Shown here: positions 16,154-23,907 of the stretch, piece by piece
Layout of the letters: each line of letters opens with the position of its first letter
Numbering within the stretch: the first letter of the stretch is position 1
Assembly: GCA_964368965.1 (NCBI GenBank)
Contig: CAYJDR010000009.1
Span: 1-62,938, forward strand
Source of the DNA: CAYJDR01 sp964368965
GTDB taxonomy: Bacteria; Chrysiogenota; Deferribacteres; Deferribacterales; Mucispirillaceae
Direction: 5' to 3'
DNA: 62,938 nt
The notes under the pieces: model-generated
What the model was told of the DNA's origin: nothing
The model's database searches: none
The model's input: the letters and a program-made list of their open reading frames with translations, nothing else
Position numbers and translations under genes: made by a program

Positions 16154-17440
16154 CTAACCTTTAATTACGTTTTTTTGATATGCTGATTCTTCTTCAGCAG
16201 CGCCATCTTGAGCAAAGCCAACGTTTGATTGTATTTGCTGTTTCGCAACGTTTTTGCATGCGTGGTAAAGTGCCTTATAGCCAGCCTTTGGCACGCTATC
16301 AAACGCAATGCCCATCTTTTTAAGTGCAACGGCATAGACATCTTCAGCACTATCGTATGCGTGGGCCTTGATAGTTACAGTTGACCTTACATCATCAACA
16401 GCTTCATACAAGTCGCGCACTTTTTTCTCGCTGCGTTTTATAGCTGTATCCATAGCTTCGTTGACTTCGTCTTCATCCATGGCTTTTTTAGCGCCTTCGC
16501 TTTCATGCTCGCTGTCAAGTTTTTTAGGTTCAGACTTTTCAAGCCTTTCTCCATACTTTACGCCCTCGGCAAAGGCTTTTTGCATTTCTGCGCTTTCAGA
16601 GTCCATGCCTGCTTCATCCATGGCTTTTTTCATGCCTTCGCTTTCATGCTCGCTGTCAAGTTTTTTAGGTTCAGACTTTTCAAGCTTTTCGCCGTACTTT
16701 ACGCCCTCAGCAAAGGCTTTTTGCATTTCTTCGCTTTCAGAGTCCATGCCTGCTGTGTCCATGGCTTTTTTCATGTCCTCATCGCAAGCAGATGCATTGT
16801 CTGATGCGCCTTCAAAACTAGCGATTGCTTTCGCAAGTTCTTCGACCATCTTTTTGAGTTCTTCAAGAGTCATCTTTTCTGCTCCTTTAATTTTTTCATC
16901 ATATACACACACGTCTGCACCTGCTCGACCTTCGCGCACTAATGCTACGTGGTTTGCTTTTATATCTGTCATTATGAAATCGTACGGCATGCCATCAAAC
17001 ACGCCAGCTTCAAATACTGGCACATAGCGATAGCTAGCTGATAGCTCTTTTTGAGTGCCGTTCTCAATGTCCTTAATGGCTTCGCTATCTGTAACGGTGA
17101 TAGCATTTTTTATGTATGGCGCATCCCATACTGCTGATGTACCAACAGAGCCAACGCGCTCTTGCTTTAGTGGCTGGTCGCTACTGTCGACCTTATGCAC
17201 ATCAAGCAGTGGCAAGCCGTTAAATGTAGCTAAGGCTTTTTTTAATTCTTCCCCAGTTCGGTAACCATAGTACATCTTATCAGGGTCTAGCCCCAGTGTT
17301 TGCCAACCAGGCACCTCATGTCCCCAATATGGATTTACGGTTTCCTTCGTTAGTGGGCTTACTGCAATGTGCAAGTAGCCGTTATCGTCTATATGCCTTA
17401 CGCTATCCAGCGCTACATAGTCTATTAATTGTTTTTTCAT
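16154..17440 (-). CDS. capsid maturation protease/scaffold, DUF2213-like
   Basis: 428 residues from the ATG at 17440, which overlaps the preceding stop as ATGA and has an AAGGA site. The N-terminal 180 residues (GYLHIAVSPLTKETVNPYWG ... NHVALVREGRAGADVCVYD) match DUF2213, thought to be a prohead protease. The C-terminal half is a charged helical scaffold. It contains a 47-residue tandem repeat (see 16493-16774). Protease plus scaffold in one protein, directly upstream of cement and capsid, is usual. Confidence 0.8.
   Translation of the reverse strand: MKKQLIDYVALDSVRHIDDNGYLHIAVSPLTKETVNPYWGHEVPGWQTLGLDPDKMYYGYRTGEELKKALATFNGLPLLDVHKVDSSDQPLKQERVGSVGTSAVWDAPYIKNAITVTDSEAIKDIENGTQKELSASYRYVPVFEAGVFDGMPYDFIMTDIKANHVALVREGRAGADVCVYDEKIKGAEKMTLEELKKMVEELAKAIASFEGASDNASACDEDMKKAMDTAGMDSESEEMQKAFAEGVKYGEKLEKSEPKKLDSEHESEGMKKAMDEAGMDSESAEMQKAFAEGVKYGERLEKSEPKKLDSEHESEGAKKAMDEDEVNEAMDTAIKRSEKKVRDLYEAVDDVRSTVTIKAHAYDSAEDVYAVALKKMGIAFDSVPKAGYKALYHACKNVAKQQIQSNVGFAQDGAAEEESAYQKNVIKG
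16493..16774 (-). repeat. 141-bp tandem duplication in the scaffold domain
   Basis: Two successive 141-bp units (16493-16633 and 16634-16774) encode near-identical 47-residue segments that include AEMQKAFAEGVKYG and EKSEPKKLDSEHESEG. They differ at a few bases, so the duplication is not brand new. A shorter piece of the motif extends on one side. It lengthens the helical scaffold without breaking the frame. Confidence 0.85.
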
Positions 17441-18219
17441 GCGTTGTATCCTTTTATAACTGGGTAGCTTGTGCAACCGCAGTTAATCTCTTCGCCCGGG
17501 TAGATATGTTCACCTTTATCTGCGAAGTATAGCCCTTTGTTTATGTCATATACTTTACCATCAGCATGCAAGTGTGAGACACGTGGCTCACGTGCACCGC
17601 TGTTATGTTTCCATATCGCGTGTGTGATGCCTGCCTCTTCATAACGCATGTGTGTTACAACTGCTGTGGCTTTATTGTTTTGGTCGCGTGCTATAAGTTC
17701 TGCACGGCGCTTGCATATGCCATAGCGTTTCACAAGCTCATCTTGCATGTACTTTAAATCACGCCCACGTGATACGCTTTCCATTGTGATCACGCTTAGT
17801 TGCTCAAAATACTTACGAGGTATACTTTTGATTAAGTTCACATTTTCAAACACCAGCGCATTAAGCTTGTCACGTTGCTTGCGTGTCAATTTTTGATTAA
17901 CAGTGAAGCCAGCATCTTTTAACAACGCTTTTAAATTGCTATCTGCGTGCTTCATATTTGACTTTATAAACCAGTTGGCTATGTCGCTAGCCATTGTGTC
18001 GTACTTTTTGCCCCATTGGCGAAAAAGCTTTTTTAGTTCTGCATCTAGTTCGCCACTTGCGCTATCGCTTGCAACTATAGCACCTAAGTTTTGCCTATAA
18101 CGTGCAGTTAGCCACCAAGTGGCAGATTTGTTCATATCGTTAATAAGGCGCATAAGTTTTTTCTTATACTCTTTTTCAAGTGCAACACTTGCGCGTGTTC
18201 TTGCATTTTTTTTAGCCAT
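17437..18219 (-). CDS. minor head protein, Mu gpF / SPP1 gp7-like
   Basis: 260 residues. The C-terminal half has the phage Mu protein F-like pattern: R-A-E-L-I-A-R-D-Q-N, T-H-M-R-Y-E-E-A-G-I-T-H, W-K-H-N-S-G-A-R-E-P-R-V-S-H, then the closing P-G-E-E-I-N-C-G-C. These proteins enter the head with scaffold and are often ejected with DNA. Unlike many relatives it has no toxin domain of its own; here that domain is on the portal. A 248-bp non-coding gap separates it from the portal gene. Confidence 0.88.
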   Translation of the reverse strand: MAKKNARTRASVALEKEYKKKLMRLINDMNKSATWWLTARYRQNLGAIVASDSASGELDAELKKLFRQWGKKYDTMASDIANWFIKSNMKHADSNLKALLKDAGFTVNQKLTRKQRDKLNALVFENVNLIKSIPRKYFEQLSVITMESVSRGRDLKYMQDELVKRYGICKRRAELIARDQNNKATAVVTHMRYEEAGITHAIWKHNSGAREPRVSHLHADGKVYDINKGLYFADKGEHIYPGEEINCGCTSYPVIKGYNA

Positions 18220-18390
18220 TTTTAAAAAACACCCTTATTTTCGATTTTAAGCGATTTTTGCGTTTATACGCTCAAATGTGCCTTTTATGTTTTAACTCGC
18301 AATTTTGCCTATTCCGAAACGGCAAAACCGACACATTAAACCAAACTTTCTGTTGACGTTTGCAACAAGTAGGTTTATATTAATTTTAAG
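18220..18390 (-). other. non-coding gap before the minor head gene, with hairpins
   Basis: No gene is supported here. It holds a perfect 7-bp hairpin TTTTGCC/GGCAAAA (18303-18327) and a small GCGT/ACGC hairpin near 18269, both AT-flanked. A 54-codon minus-strand frame (18292-18456) crosses the region but has no convincing ribosome site. A gap this long is unusual in an otherwise tightly packed operon. Confidence 0.5.
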
Positions 18391-18469
18391 AGCAAAAGTT
18401 AAATGGAAGACTTTGCCGTCCATTTTCGCAAGTTCTATGACGAGCATGTGCCTCATAGAAGCTTTTGCT
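18391..18469 (-). ncRNA. candidate three-way-junction RNA after the portal gene
   Basis: On the late (minus) strand the 79 bases can fold with an outer stem AGCAAAAG/CTTTTGCT (8 bp) enclosing TTCTATGA/TCATAGAA (8 bp) and AAATGGA/TCCATTT (7 bp). All three stems are perfect. The first bases overlap the portal stop codon. The shape suggests a processed RNA, an mRNA stability element or a DNA cruciform. There is no match to a family I know. Confidence 0.5.
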
Positions 18470-20489
18470 ACTTTTCATTTATCACATAACTGCTTATCAC
18501 CCAGTTGTGAGTTATGCCATCGTAGTCAAACCTTATTGCGATTTCTTTATCCTCAATATTTTTTTTATTAAATGGCTCATCTTTGCCTTTGCCTGTGCCT
18601 ATATAAACACGGCCAGGATGTCCTATCTTAGAATATAGACGTCCATTTTTTAAAATTTCAGGCATCGTTTCTTTTGCAAACTTTTCACCATCTAAGCCTT
18701 CTTCATTACGCCTCCGAACTATGTGTGACAAACCAAAACCGCGGGAAGAATTTGAAACACCAGGCTCACCATAAACAAGTGACACATTACCTATGCCTTT
18801 AATATTGACAGCGTCATCTATATAGCCTTGTTTATCTTCTAAAAGCCTGTCGATAGCACCATTCACGTCGCCCTTATAGCCTTCTATTTTTGTGCCAAAT
18901 GCTTTTGGCGCATCATTACCTTCACTACTGCCACCACTGCCAAACTGCCCATTGCTTGCACGATTCACTTTGCTTTCGTCGAAATCGCTATCAAAAACAA
19001 GCACATAGTCATCCAATTCAAACGGATCAAACTTATCTTCATCAGCGCTAAGCATGTCTTCATATTGTGCCATATCGTCTTCTAAAGCGCTTTGCTCTGG
19101 CACTTCATCAACATCAATGAAGTTGTAGCCACTTGTTGGGTCTTCAGCAATGCGTTTACGCTCTTCTGCTGGTGATAAAATACCTCTATCGACATACCCT
19201 TGCCCTACAGTTGCTTTCACTTGGTTTATAGTTGCTTGGTTTAGTGCGTCCTTGCTGCCACGCACGCTGAACTCAAACTTGATATCTGGGTCAACTTCGC
19301 CCCACAAGTGATACTGGATATAGTCAAGCGCTTTTTTTAAAGGGGCTTTAAAAATCTTCTTTGATTGTGATAACACGTAGTTATTCCACATGTTTTCATC
19401 GCTTTCGCCTGTTGAGTTTAAGCCACCTGGCGATATGCCTAAAAACTTCGTTGCAGGCATACGGAACATGATAGGCAGTTGCTCAAGCGCTGTTTTTACA
19501 AGATTTGACACTTCGCCAAGGCTTGTGTTTATCTGGCCGAAGTCTTCATCTTCCTTATCTATCACTACGATGCTGTCGTTATCACGTGTTTCAGCAATAA
19601 GTTTAACACGTGCTTTCAACATCTCAGGGTTGCCGCTATACATTACAGAGCCCATATCTGTTTTCAAATATGTGAGCGAAAACTTATCAAGTAGGCGTGA
19701 TGCGCTGTCGTAGTTGTCTGTAAACTTGCGCACAGCATCAAGCGCTATCTGCGCACTTGGCACGCCAAAAAAGTTATAACTAGGCTTTAACAAAACACCC
19801 AGTTCGCCGGCTGTGAAATATAATAACCTGCTTTCATGCACTTCCTTACCTAACACAAACCATGTTTTTGGTTTAAAATAGTCTGCTTTCAACGCATCAG
19901 AGCTGTTATATTGCCCTGGTGTTATGTTTATAGGCTCTATTGGCACAAAGCCTTTTATGCCGCCTTTTAATGACTTGCCGTCTATCTCTACGGCTAAATC
20001 CTTGCCTTCATCGCCAGTGTCAACGTAAATGAGGCAACCACCAAAGTAGCCACAATATTTAGCCGCTGTGTTAAACAGTGTGCGCAGATCGAACTTATCA
20101 ATAGCGTTGTTTAGCTCTACGATTTTTTCATCTTCGTCATACTCTGCGGAGGCAACCCTTGAAAGCTCTATCCAGCTTTCTGTCATGTCATCTGCAAGGC
20201 CTTCAACACCAGCTTTGATAAAGCCGTTTTGCTCCAACACGGATAGATAGGCATAGCCTAAAAAGCTATTAAACAAGTTGCCTACACCATCAAGGCGTTG
20301 TAGTGCTGCAAAGTGGCCTTGTGCTGCCAAGGCACTATCCATTGCTATTTTGCGCTGCTTACCTTGGTTTGTAAGGGCAGAGCCATAATGCTTGCGCAAT
20401 TGGGCAACGGTCAGGTGTCCTCTAGCGCTAGCGCTATTTAAAACACCTTGCATAACTTCCTTTTTATCATTTAAAGCTAATACACTCAT
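18468..20489 (-). CDS. portal protein (DUF1073-like) fused to a PBECR-like nuclease toxin domain
   Basis: 673 residues. Residues about 1-470 are a DUF1073-type portal, including TKFLGISPGGLNSTGESDENMWNNYV. An acidic linker and an NRASNGQFGSGG segment follow. The last about 110 residues (GFGLSHIVRRRNEEG ... ILKNGRLYSK ... THNWVISSYV) have the layout of the phage-Barnase-EndoU-ColicinE5/D-RelE-like nuclease (PBECR) domains: a conserved H-I-V-R-R, a helix ending in N-G, and a final W-x-I-S-S-Y. The portal is the DNA gate. The fused domain could act on host RNA after entry. Activity is inferred. Confidence 0.82.
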   Translation of the reverse strand: MSVLALNDKKEVMQGVLNSASARGHLTVAQLRKHYGSALTNQGKQRKIAMDSALAAQGHFAALQRLDGVGNLFNSFLGYAYLSVLEQNGFIKAGVEGLADDMTESWIELSRVASAEYDEDEKIVELNNAIDKFDLRTLFNTAAKYCGYFGGCLIYVDTGDEGKDLAVEIDGKSLKGGIKGFVPIEPINITPGQYNSSDALKADYFKPKTWFVLGKEVHESRLLYFTAGELGVLLKPSYNFFGVPSAQIALDAVRKFTDNYDSASRLLDKFSLTYLKTDMGSVMYSGNPEMLKARVKLIAETRDNDSIVVIDKEDEDFGQINTSLGEVSNLVKTALEQLPIMFRMPATKFLGISPGGLNSTGESDENMWNNYVLSQSKKIFKAPLKKALDYIQYHLWGEVDPDIKFEFSVRGSKDALNQATINQVKATVGQGYVDRGILSPAEERKRIAEDPTSGYNFIDVDEVPEQSALEDDMAQYEDMLSADEDKFDPFELDDYVLVFDSDFDESKVNRASNGQFGSGGSSEGNDAPKAFGTKIEGYKGDVNGAIDRLLEDKQGYIDDAVNIKGIGNVSLVYGEPGVSNSSRGFGLSHIVRRRNEEGLDGEKFAKETMPEILKNGRLYSKIGHPGRVYIGTGKGKDEPFNKKNIEDKEIAIRFDYDGITHNWVISSYVINEK

Positions 20490-20605
20490 TATGCCTCACA
20501 ATTCTTTATGTATTTAAACCGACATGTGCGGGTTAAATACTCCATATTCTTAGGGGGGAAGGTGGAAGGGGGACCTGTCCCCTTTACAAACCTTGGTTAT
20601 GCCTC
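20489..20605. repeat. palindrome-bearing insert B at the terminase/portal junction
   Basis: The 9-bp TTATGCCTC is present at the portal start (20489-20497) and again at the end of the terminase gene (20597-20605). The roughly 108-bp unit holds a GGGGAC-AGGT-CCCC hairpin, a C-rich run, a palindrome with GTATTTAA/TTAAATAC arms (20510-20540) and the core CCGACATGTGCGGG (+ strand). Core and layout match insert A; the arms differ but stay self-complementary. Confidence 0.75.
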
Positions 20606-21787
20606 TATTTGTTTCCTAGTTTGCTTCGATAGCGCATATCGTATGCTATCTATGCAGTGGTTGTGTTTATCAATTGGCACTGGCAATATCTCGCCGGTGT
20701 GTTTATCTTGTTTCCAGCTGTATCGTTTAAACTCTTCAATAGTGTTTACACACCTTGGGTGTATGTATACCATGTCGAAGTTTCTTAAATATGCGATGCC
20801 TGCTTCCACAGAGCCTGGCCACTTCTTGCACTTACGCGCGTTGAAGCCTAGCCGTTTTAGCTTCGATATAATATCGGGCCTTGCTGCATCGCCATATAGT
20901 GGCCATGCGCGCATTGTTTCAATCTGGTTAAAAAACCTGCCTAAGTCGTCAAGTTCAACGCCTAGCGCGTAAACTTCTTGGTCGATATATAAGCAGTTGT
21001 CTTCTGCAAACATGCGTGTGCCTGCTGTAGGGTCGTTTGCATAGCCCCAGTCTGCCCCATGGTAGAAGCGTGCATTTGCAGGTGTTTCAAACTCTTTTAT
21101 TTCGTATGCGCCTTTAAAAATCTGCGCATCTGATATTTTGCGTATTTCGCCTAGCCATATCCACCCGTAGTCGTCTGGGTTGTTTTTTTGGCATGTTAGG
21201 CGCTCTTGCTCCAGTTCGTCTGGAAAGTATGGGTTGTCATAATAGTTGACTTGCTTAACAACAGCGTTATCAACTTCGTTTAAGATCAAGTCAAAATATA
21301 TAGCGTCGGTGTCGTCTTCTGGGTTCATAGTTATGATGAAATATGAACCAGGCTTACGCAGTGTAGGCCTTAACACATCCCATGCTTTACGGCTTATGCA
21401 CTGGCCTTCCTCTATCCAGCAGATGTCTGCATTGTGTAACGATTTGACGTTATCAGCATTATGCGACTGCAACCCCATGAATATAAAACGGCTGCCGTTT
21501 TTGTGAGTAATGCTTTTTTCTTTAACATCGAACCCTTTTAAACCTAAGTGCGCGATAGTGTCTGCGATTAGCTTATGCACACTATCTTTCATAGAGTTTT
21601 GAACCTCTCGCACACACAAAATAGTGAGTGGTTTAGCAGCTGCACTTATAACAAGGAACTCTGCAACGCTCATACTTTTTGCGCCACCACGCCCACCGTG
21701 AAAAACAAAATAGCGTGCCTTTTCGTCATATAGGCATAGGAACTTTTCAGGCACGGCTACATCTAGGTGTATTTTTGGTGCACTCAT
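20597..21787 (-). CDS. terminase large subunit
   Basis: 396 residues. Walker A HGGRGGAKS at residues 30-38, an acidic ICWIEEG Walker-B-type segment near residue 120, and nuclease-domain acids in HGADWGYANDP, YGDAARPD and the closing HNHCIDSIRYAL. It is a PBSX/Mu-type headful packaging motor that cuts DNA and pumps it through the portal. It overlaps the small-subunit gene by 4 bases. Confidence 0.92.
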   Translation of the reverse strand: MSAPKIHLDVAVPEKFLCLYDEKARYFVFHGGRGGAKSMSVAEFLVISAAAKPLTILCVREVQNSMKDSVHKLIADTIAHLGLKGFDVKEKSITHKNGSRFIFMGLQSHNADNVKSLHNADICWIEEGQCISRKAWDVLRPTLRKPGSYFIITMNPEDDTDAIYFDLILNEVDNAVVKQVNYYDNPYFPDELEQERLTCQKNNPDDYGWIWLGEIRKISDAQIFKGAYEIKEFETPANARFYHGADWGYANDPTAGTRMFAEDNCLYIDQEVYALGVELDDLGRFFNQIETMRAWPLYGDAARPDIISKLKRLGFNARKCKKWPGSVEAGIAYLRNFDMVYIHPRCVNTIEEFKRYSWKQDKHTGEILPVPIDKHNHCIDSIRYALSKQTRKQIEA

Positions 21788-22236
21788 GCGCGCCTTACCG
21801 TTACTACATAGTTGTTTGCTTCTACGTCCTCTTTCTCGGCTTTTTCTACTTGCCTAGCTTTGCGAGCCTTTGCGCAGATGTCTGTAATTTCTTTAGCGTT
21901 GCGCACAAAGGTGTTTATGGTTGCAGTGTCAATCTGCCCGTTGCTAATGGCATCCATAAGCTTGCGATGCACTGTTGTTAAATCTTCAAGGATTTCATCT
22001 TCACGTATTTCGATGTTTTGTTCCTTGTAGTCTAAGCTGTCTGCTCGATTTGCCCACTCGTTTTCTTTCGCCCAGCGCATCAGCGTTGAACGTGAAGCCG
22101 TGCACACATTATCTTTCTTTATGTGCCTGGCTGTTTTTGAGTAATCACGATTGTTATAGCGCCACACTTGGAAGCAGTATTCACGTACTTCTTGTTTTGT
22201 GGCAGTCAATCCGTCGGGCTTATTAATAGTAGTCAT
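21784..22236 (-). CDS. terminase small subunit
   Basis: 150 residues. N-terminal helix-turn-helix (REYCFQVWRYNNRDYSKTARHIKK ... ASRSTLMRWAKENEW) for DNA recognition, then a helical oligomerisation part (LEDLTTVHRKLMDAISNGQIDTATINTFVRNAKEI). It sits directly upstream of the large terminase and should select phage DNA for packaging. Confidence 0.8.
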   Translation of the reverse strand: MTTINKPDGLTATKQEVREYCFQVWRYNNRDYSKTARHIKKDNVCTASRSTLMRWAKENEWANRADSLDYKEQNIEIREDEILEDLTTVHRKLMDAISNGQIDTATINTFVRNAKEITDICAKARKARQVEKAEKEDVEANNYVVTVRRA

Positions 22237-22242
22237 TAGAAC

Positions 22243-22503
22243 TTACAGAGCTAGTTTTTTTTTAACGTCTTCAACTGCATCTTCAACATCTTCAAGCCTG
22301 TGCACAATTTGTTCTAAAGTGGCACTTATCTCGCTGAGCGTAACACTTATTTGCTTATTAGTGTCAGTAATGCTTGTGAAAAACGAACCACCAAGCTTAA
22401 AAAACATATATATAACAGCAAATGCCATAAGCAAGTTACCGCCAAAAACGATTACAGGAAATAATGCCCCGTTTGCAAATAGTGCTGTGATTGCTTGTTC
22501 CAT
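22243..22503 (-). CDS. small membrane protein, possible holin
   Basis: 86 residues. One clear membrane segment (residues about 15-37: PVIVFGGNLLMAFAVIYMFFKL) is followed by a coiled-coil tail with regularly spaced hydrophobic residues. It sits in the lysis cassette after endolysin and the spanin pair. Position and size suggest a holin or a related lysis factor, but a single membrane span plus coiled coil also fits other phage membrane proteins. Confidence 0.55.
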   Translation of the reverse strand: MEQAITALFANGALFPVIVFGGNLLMAFAVIYMFFKLGGSFFTSITDTNKQISVTLSEISATLEQIVHRLEDVEDAVEDVKKKLAL

Positions 22504-22506
22504 AGG

Positions 22507-22779
22507 TTACTCCGTTATGCTTTGAAAGCATGTTATAGTTTGTTTTAGTCGCTCGGTATAGGCAACTAAGTCGGCTATATTAAGCATTAGTATTGACACA
22601 TTGCTAGCGCTGCCAATATGGCTGGTGTTATCTAGCATTTGCAGTTGTACTGCTTGTGGTGCTTGGCACGTGATCGCTGGTTTTGCTATCACTGTCTGTG
22701 TGTGCGTACAAGCTCCAGTAGTTGTTAATATTGTTAACAGCAAGGCTGCTAACGCTATCTGATATGATTGTTTTTTCAT
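22507..22779 (-). CDS. Rz1-like outer-membrane spanin lipoprotein
   Basis: 90 residues. It has a basic N-terminus, a hydrophobic stretch and a TTGAC lipobox-like site with Cys at residue 24. Its start lies inside the Rz gene in another frame (overlap 22628-22779), the classic nested Rz/Rz1 plan. The mature part would sit on the inner face of the outer membrane and pair with Rz to fuse membranes at lysis. The lipobox is not ideal. Confidence 0.72.
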   Translation of the reverse strand: MKKQSYQIALAALLLTILTTTGACTHTQTVIAKPAITCQAPQAVQLQMLDNTSHIGSASNVSILMLNIADLVAYTERLKQTITCFQSITE

Positions 22780-23149
22780 TATTTATCCCCTTGGCACTTG
22801 AGTGCACCGCCGGTGTAGCTGTGGGAGAATCACAACTAGCACTGGCGGTGCTGGCTCGAGAACCGCTTTGAGAAGAGGAGGAGGCAACGGTCTGCAAAAG
22901 TTTATCTACATCAGCTCGTGCATTTAATTGTTTTTGGTAGCTGGCTTCAACATTCGCTAGTTGTGCCTTGTGTGCAGCACTTGCTTTCACATGTTCAGCG
23001 TTGATATATTCAAGCTGCGCAATATTTGCTAAGTGCTTATCTATTAGAGTATTCAGCGAAGCTATATCGCTCCTATAATGGCTCACCATTAACAGTAAAG
23101 CCGCTATAACAACGGTAATAGCAACGCTGACAATAGCCTTGATATTCAT
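22628..23149 (-). CDS. Rz-like inner-membrane spanin
   Basis: 173 residues. There is an N-terminal membrane anchor (residues about 5-22), then a periplasmic coiled coil (residues about 28-90) and a Ser/Thr-rich tail, part of which overlaps Rz1. It follows the endolysin gene directly. It bridges the periplasm to the Rz1 lipoprotein. It implies a host with an outer membrane. Confidence 0.78.
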   Translation of the reverse strand: MNIKAIVSVAITVVIAALLLMVSHYRSDIASLNTLIDKHLANIAQLEYINAEHVKASAAHKAQLANVEASYQKQLNARADVDKLLQTVASSSSQSGSRASTASASCDSPTATPAVHSSAKGINNEKTIISDSVSSLAVNNINNYWSLYAHTDSDSKTSDHVPSTTSSTTANAR

Positions 23150-23589
23150 CAGTTCACCTTATTAAACCTATCTGTAACATGTGGCCACTCTGGCGTTGGT
23201 TCTTTTTTTGGTGCTAGTTCCCAGTGTGGGTAGTCTTTAAAGCTTGTAAAGTCGCCACCCCAGGCAACTGATATGCCTAGCTTATTGGCTGTTTCTTTTA
23301 TAATCTCGCCTAGGCGTTGAAATGCGCCAACATCGGACCAATCAAGCGGATAAGGCACAACATCAACAGCACTAGACGGATAGTCATTATGTTTACTTTG
23401 CCCAAAACGAGCCTTTGAGTGCCCCTCGTTATATGCTTTCTCTTGTGCTTCACGACCACGATAACCGCAGATAACACTGCAATCTGTCTGTTTTATAACT
23501 TCATTCATAAGTTGCTGCAGTTCTGCTTTACAACTTGAAAGGTTGTGTAAACTGCGCTGGCTAAACTTATATGCTGCTGTATATCTCAC
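23149..23589 (-). CDS. endolysin, peptidase M15-type
   Basis: 146 residues if started at the GTG at 23589, which has an AGGGGG five bases upstream; an ATG at 23607 has only an abutting AGGA. Motifs: SKHNDYPSSAVDVVPYP (His and Asp zinc ligands) and the terminal H-W-E-L (His ligand). It resembles VanY/M15 peptidases that cut peptidoglycan stems. First gene of the late operon. There is no signal peptide, so it needs a holin for release. Confidence 0.87.
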   Translation of the reverse strand: MRYTAAYKFSQRSLHNLSSCKAELQQLMNEVIKQTDCSVICGYRGREAQEKAYNEGHSKARFGQSKHNDYPSSAVDVVPYPLDWSDVGAFQRLGEIIKETANKLGISVAWGGDFTSFKDYPHWELAPKKEPTPEWPHVTDRFNKVN

Positions 23590-23690
23590 ACTTGCCCCCT
23601 GTGGCATTCCTGGTGTTAAAATACAACAAAAAACACAGCAAGTTAAGATAGACTATAATAAAAGTTTATAATTATCAGATAGTTAAATAC
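23590..23690 (-). promoter_or_regulatory. late operon promoter region
   Basis: Leftward late transcription must begin here, since everything from 23589 to 1472 runs one way. A TATTAT-type -10 lies near 23655-23660 on the minus strand without a good -35 box, as expected for a promoter that needs an activator such as Mor. The iterons at 23691-23768 lie immediately upstream. Confidence 0.45.
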
Positions 23691-23768
23691 TATACTGTTT
23701 TAGTAGATTATTATTATATACCGTATTGGTAGACAATGATTGTATACTATTTAGGTAGATAATTAGGC
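23691..23768. repeat. three 26-bp iterons upstream of the late operon
   Basis: TATAC-rich units begin at 23691, 23717 and 23743, exactly 26 bp apart. The consensus is TATACYRTWTTRGTAGAYWA. A weaker fourth unit may precede them. This spacing is about 2.5 helical turns, so successive units face alternate sides. They are probably binding sites for the late activator (Mor-like, 34759-35028) or for a repressor. Confidence 0.65.
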
Positions 23769-23852
23769 ACAAAAACATTGTCGTTAGTTCTTGGTGAGTT
23801 TACGAGCTTAGAAATATCCCAACTGTTTCTTGTGAACAAGTTTATAAATGAA

Positions 23853-23880
23853 CAAAAAAAACCCCTTGCAAAACAAGGGG
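23853..23880 (-). terminator. terminator of the repressor-cargo transcript
   Basis: CCCCTTG, 5-base loop, CAAGGGG; on the minus strand it is followed by eight T. It ends the leftward repressor/23908 transcript before the late promoter. The 300 bp between 23590 and 23907 hold only this, the iterons and the promoter. Confidence 0.88.
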
Positions 23881-23907
23881 CTGTTGGTCGGGTTATTAAA
23901 AGTAGGC

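Noticed and set aside
18292..18456. 54-codon minus-strand frame (MRHMLVIELAKMDGK...) in the portal/minor-head gap
   Set aside because: No convincing ribosome site, and it runs through three perfect stems that better explain the sequence. Left as non-coding unless conservation shows otherwise.
23691..23768. CRISPR array
   Set aside because: Only three units with 26-bp period and no unique spacers; they fit regulator-binding iterons.
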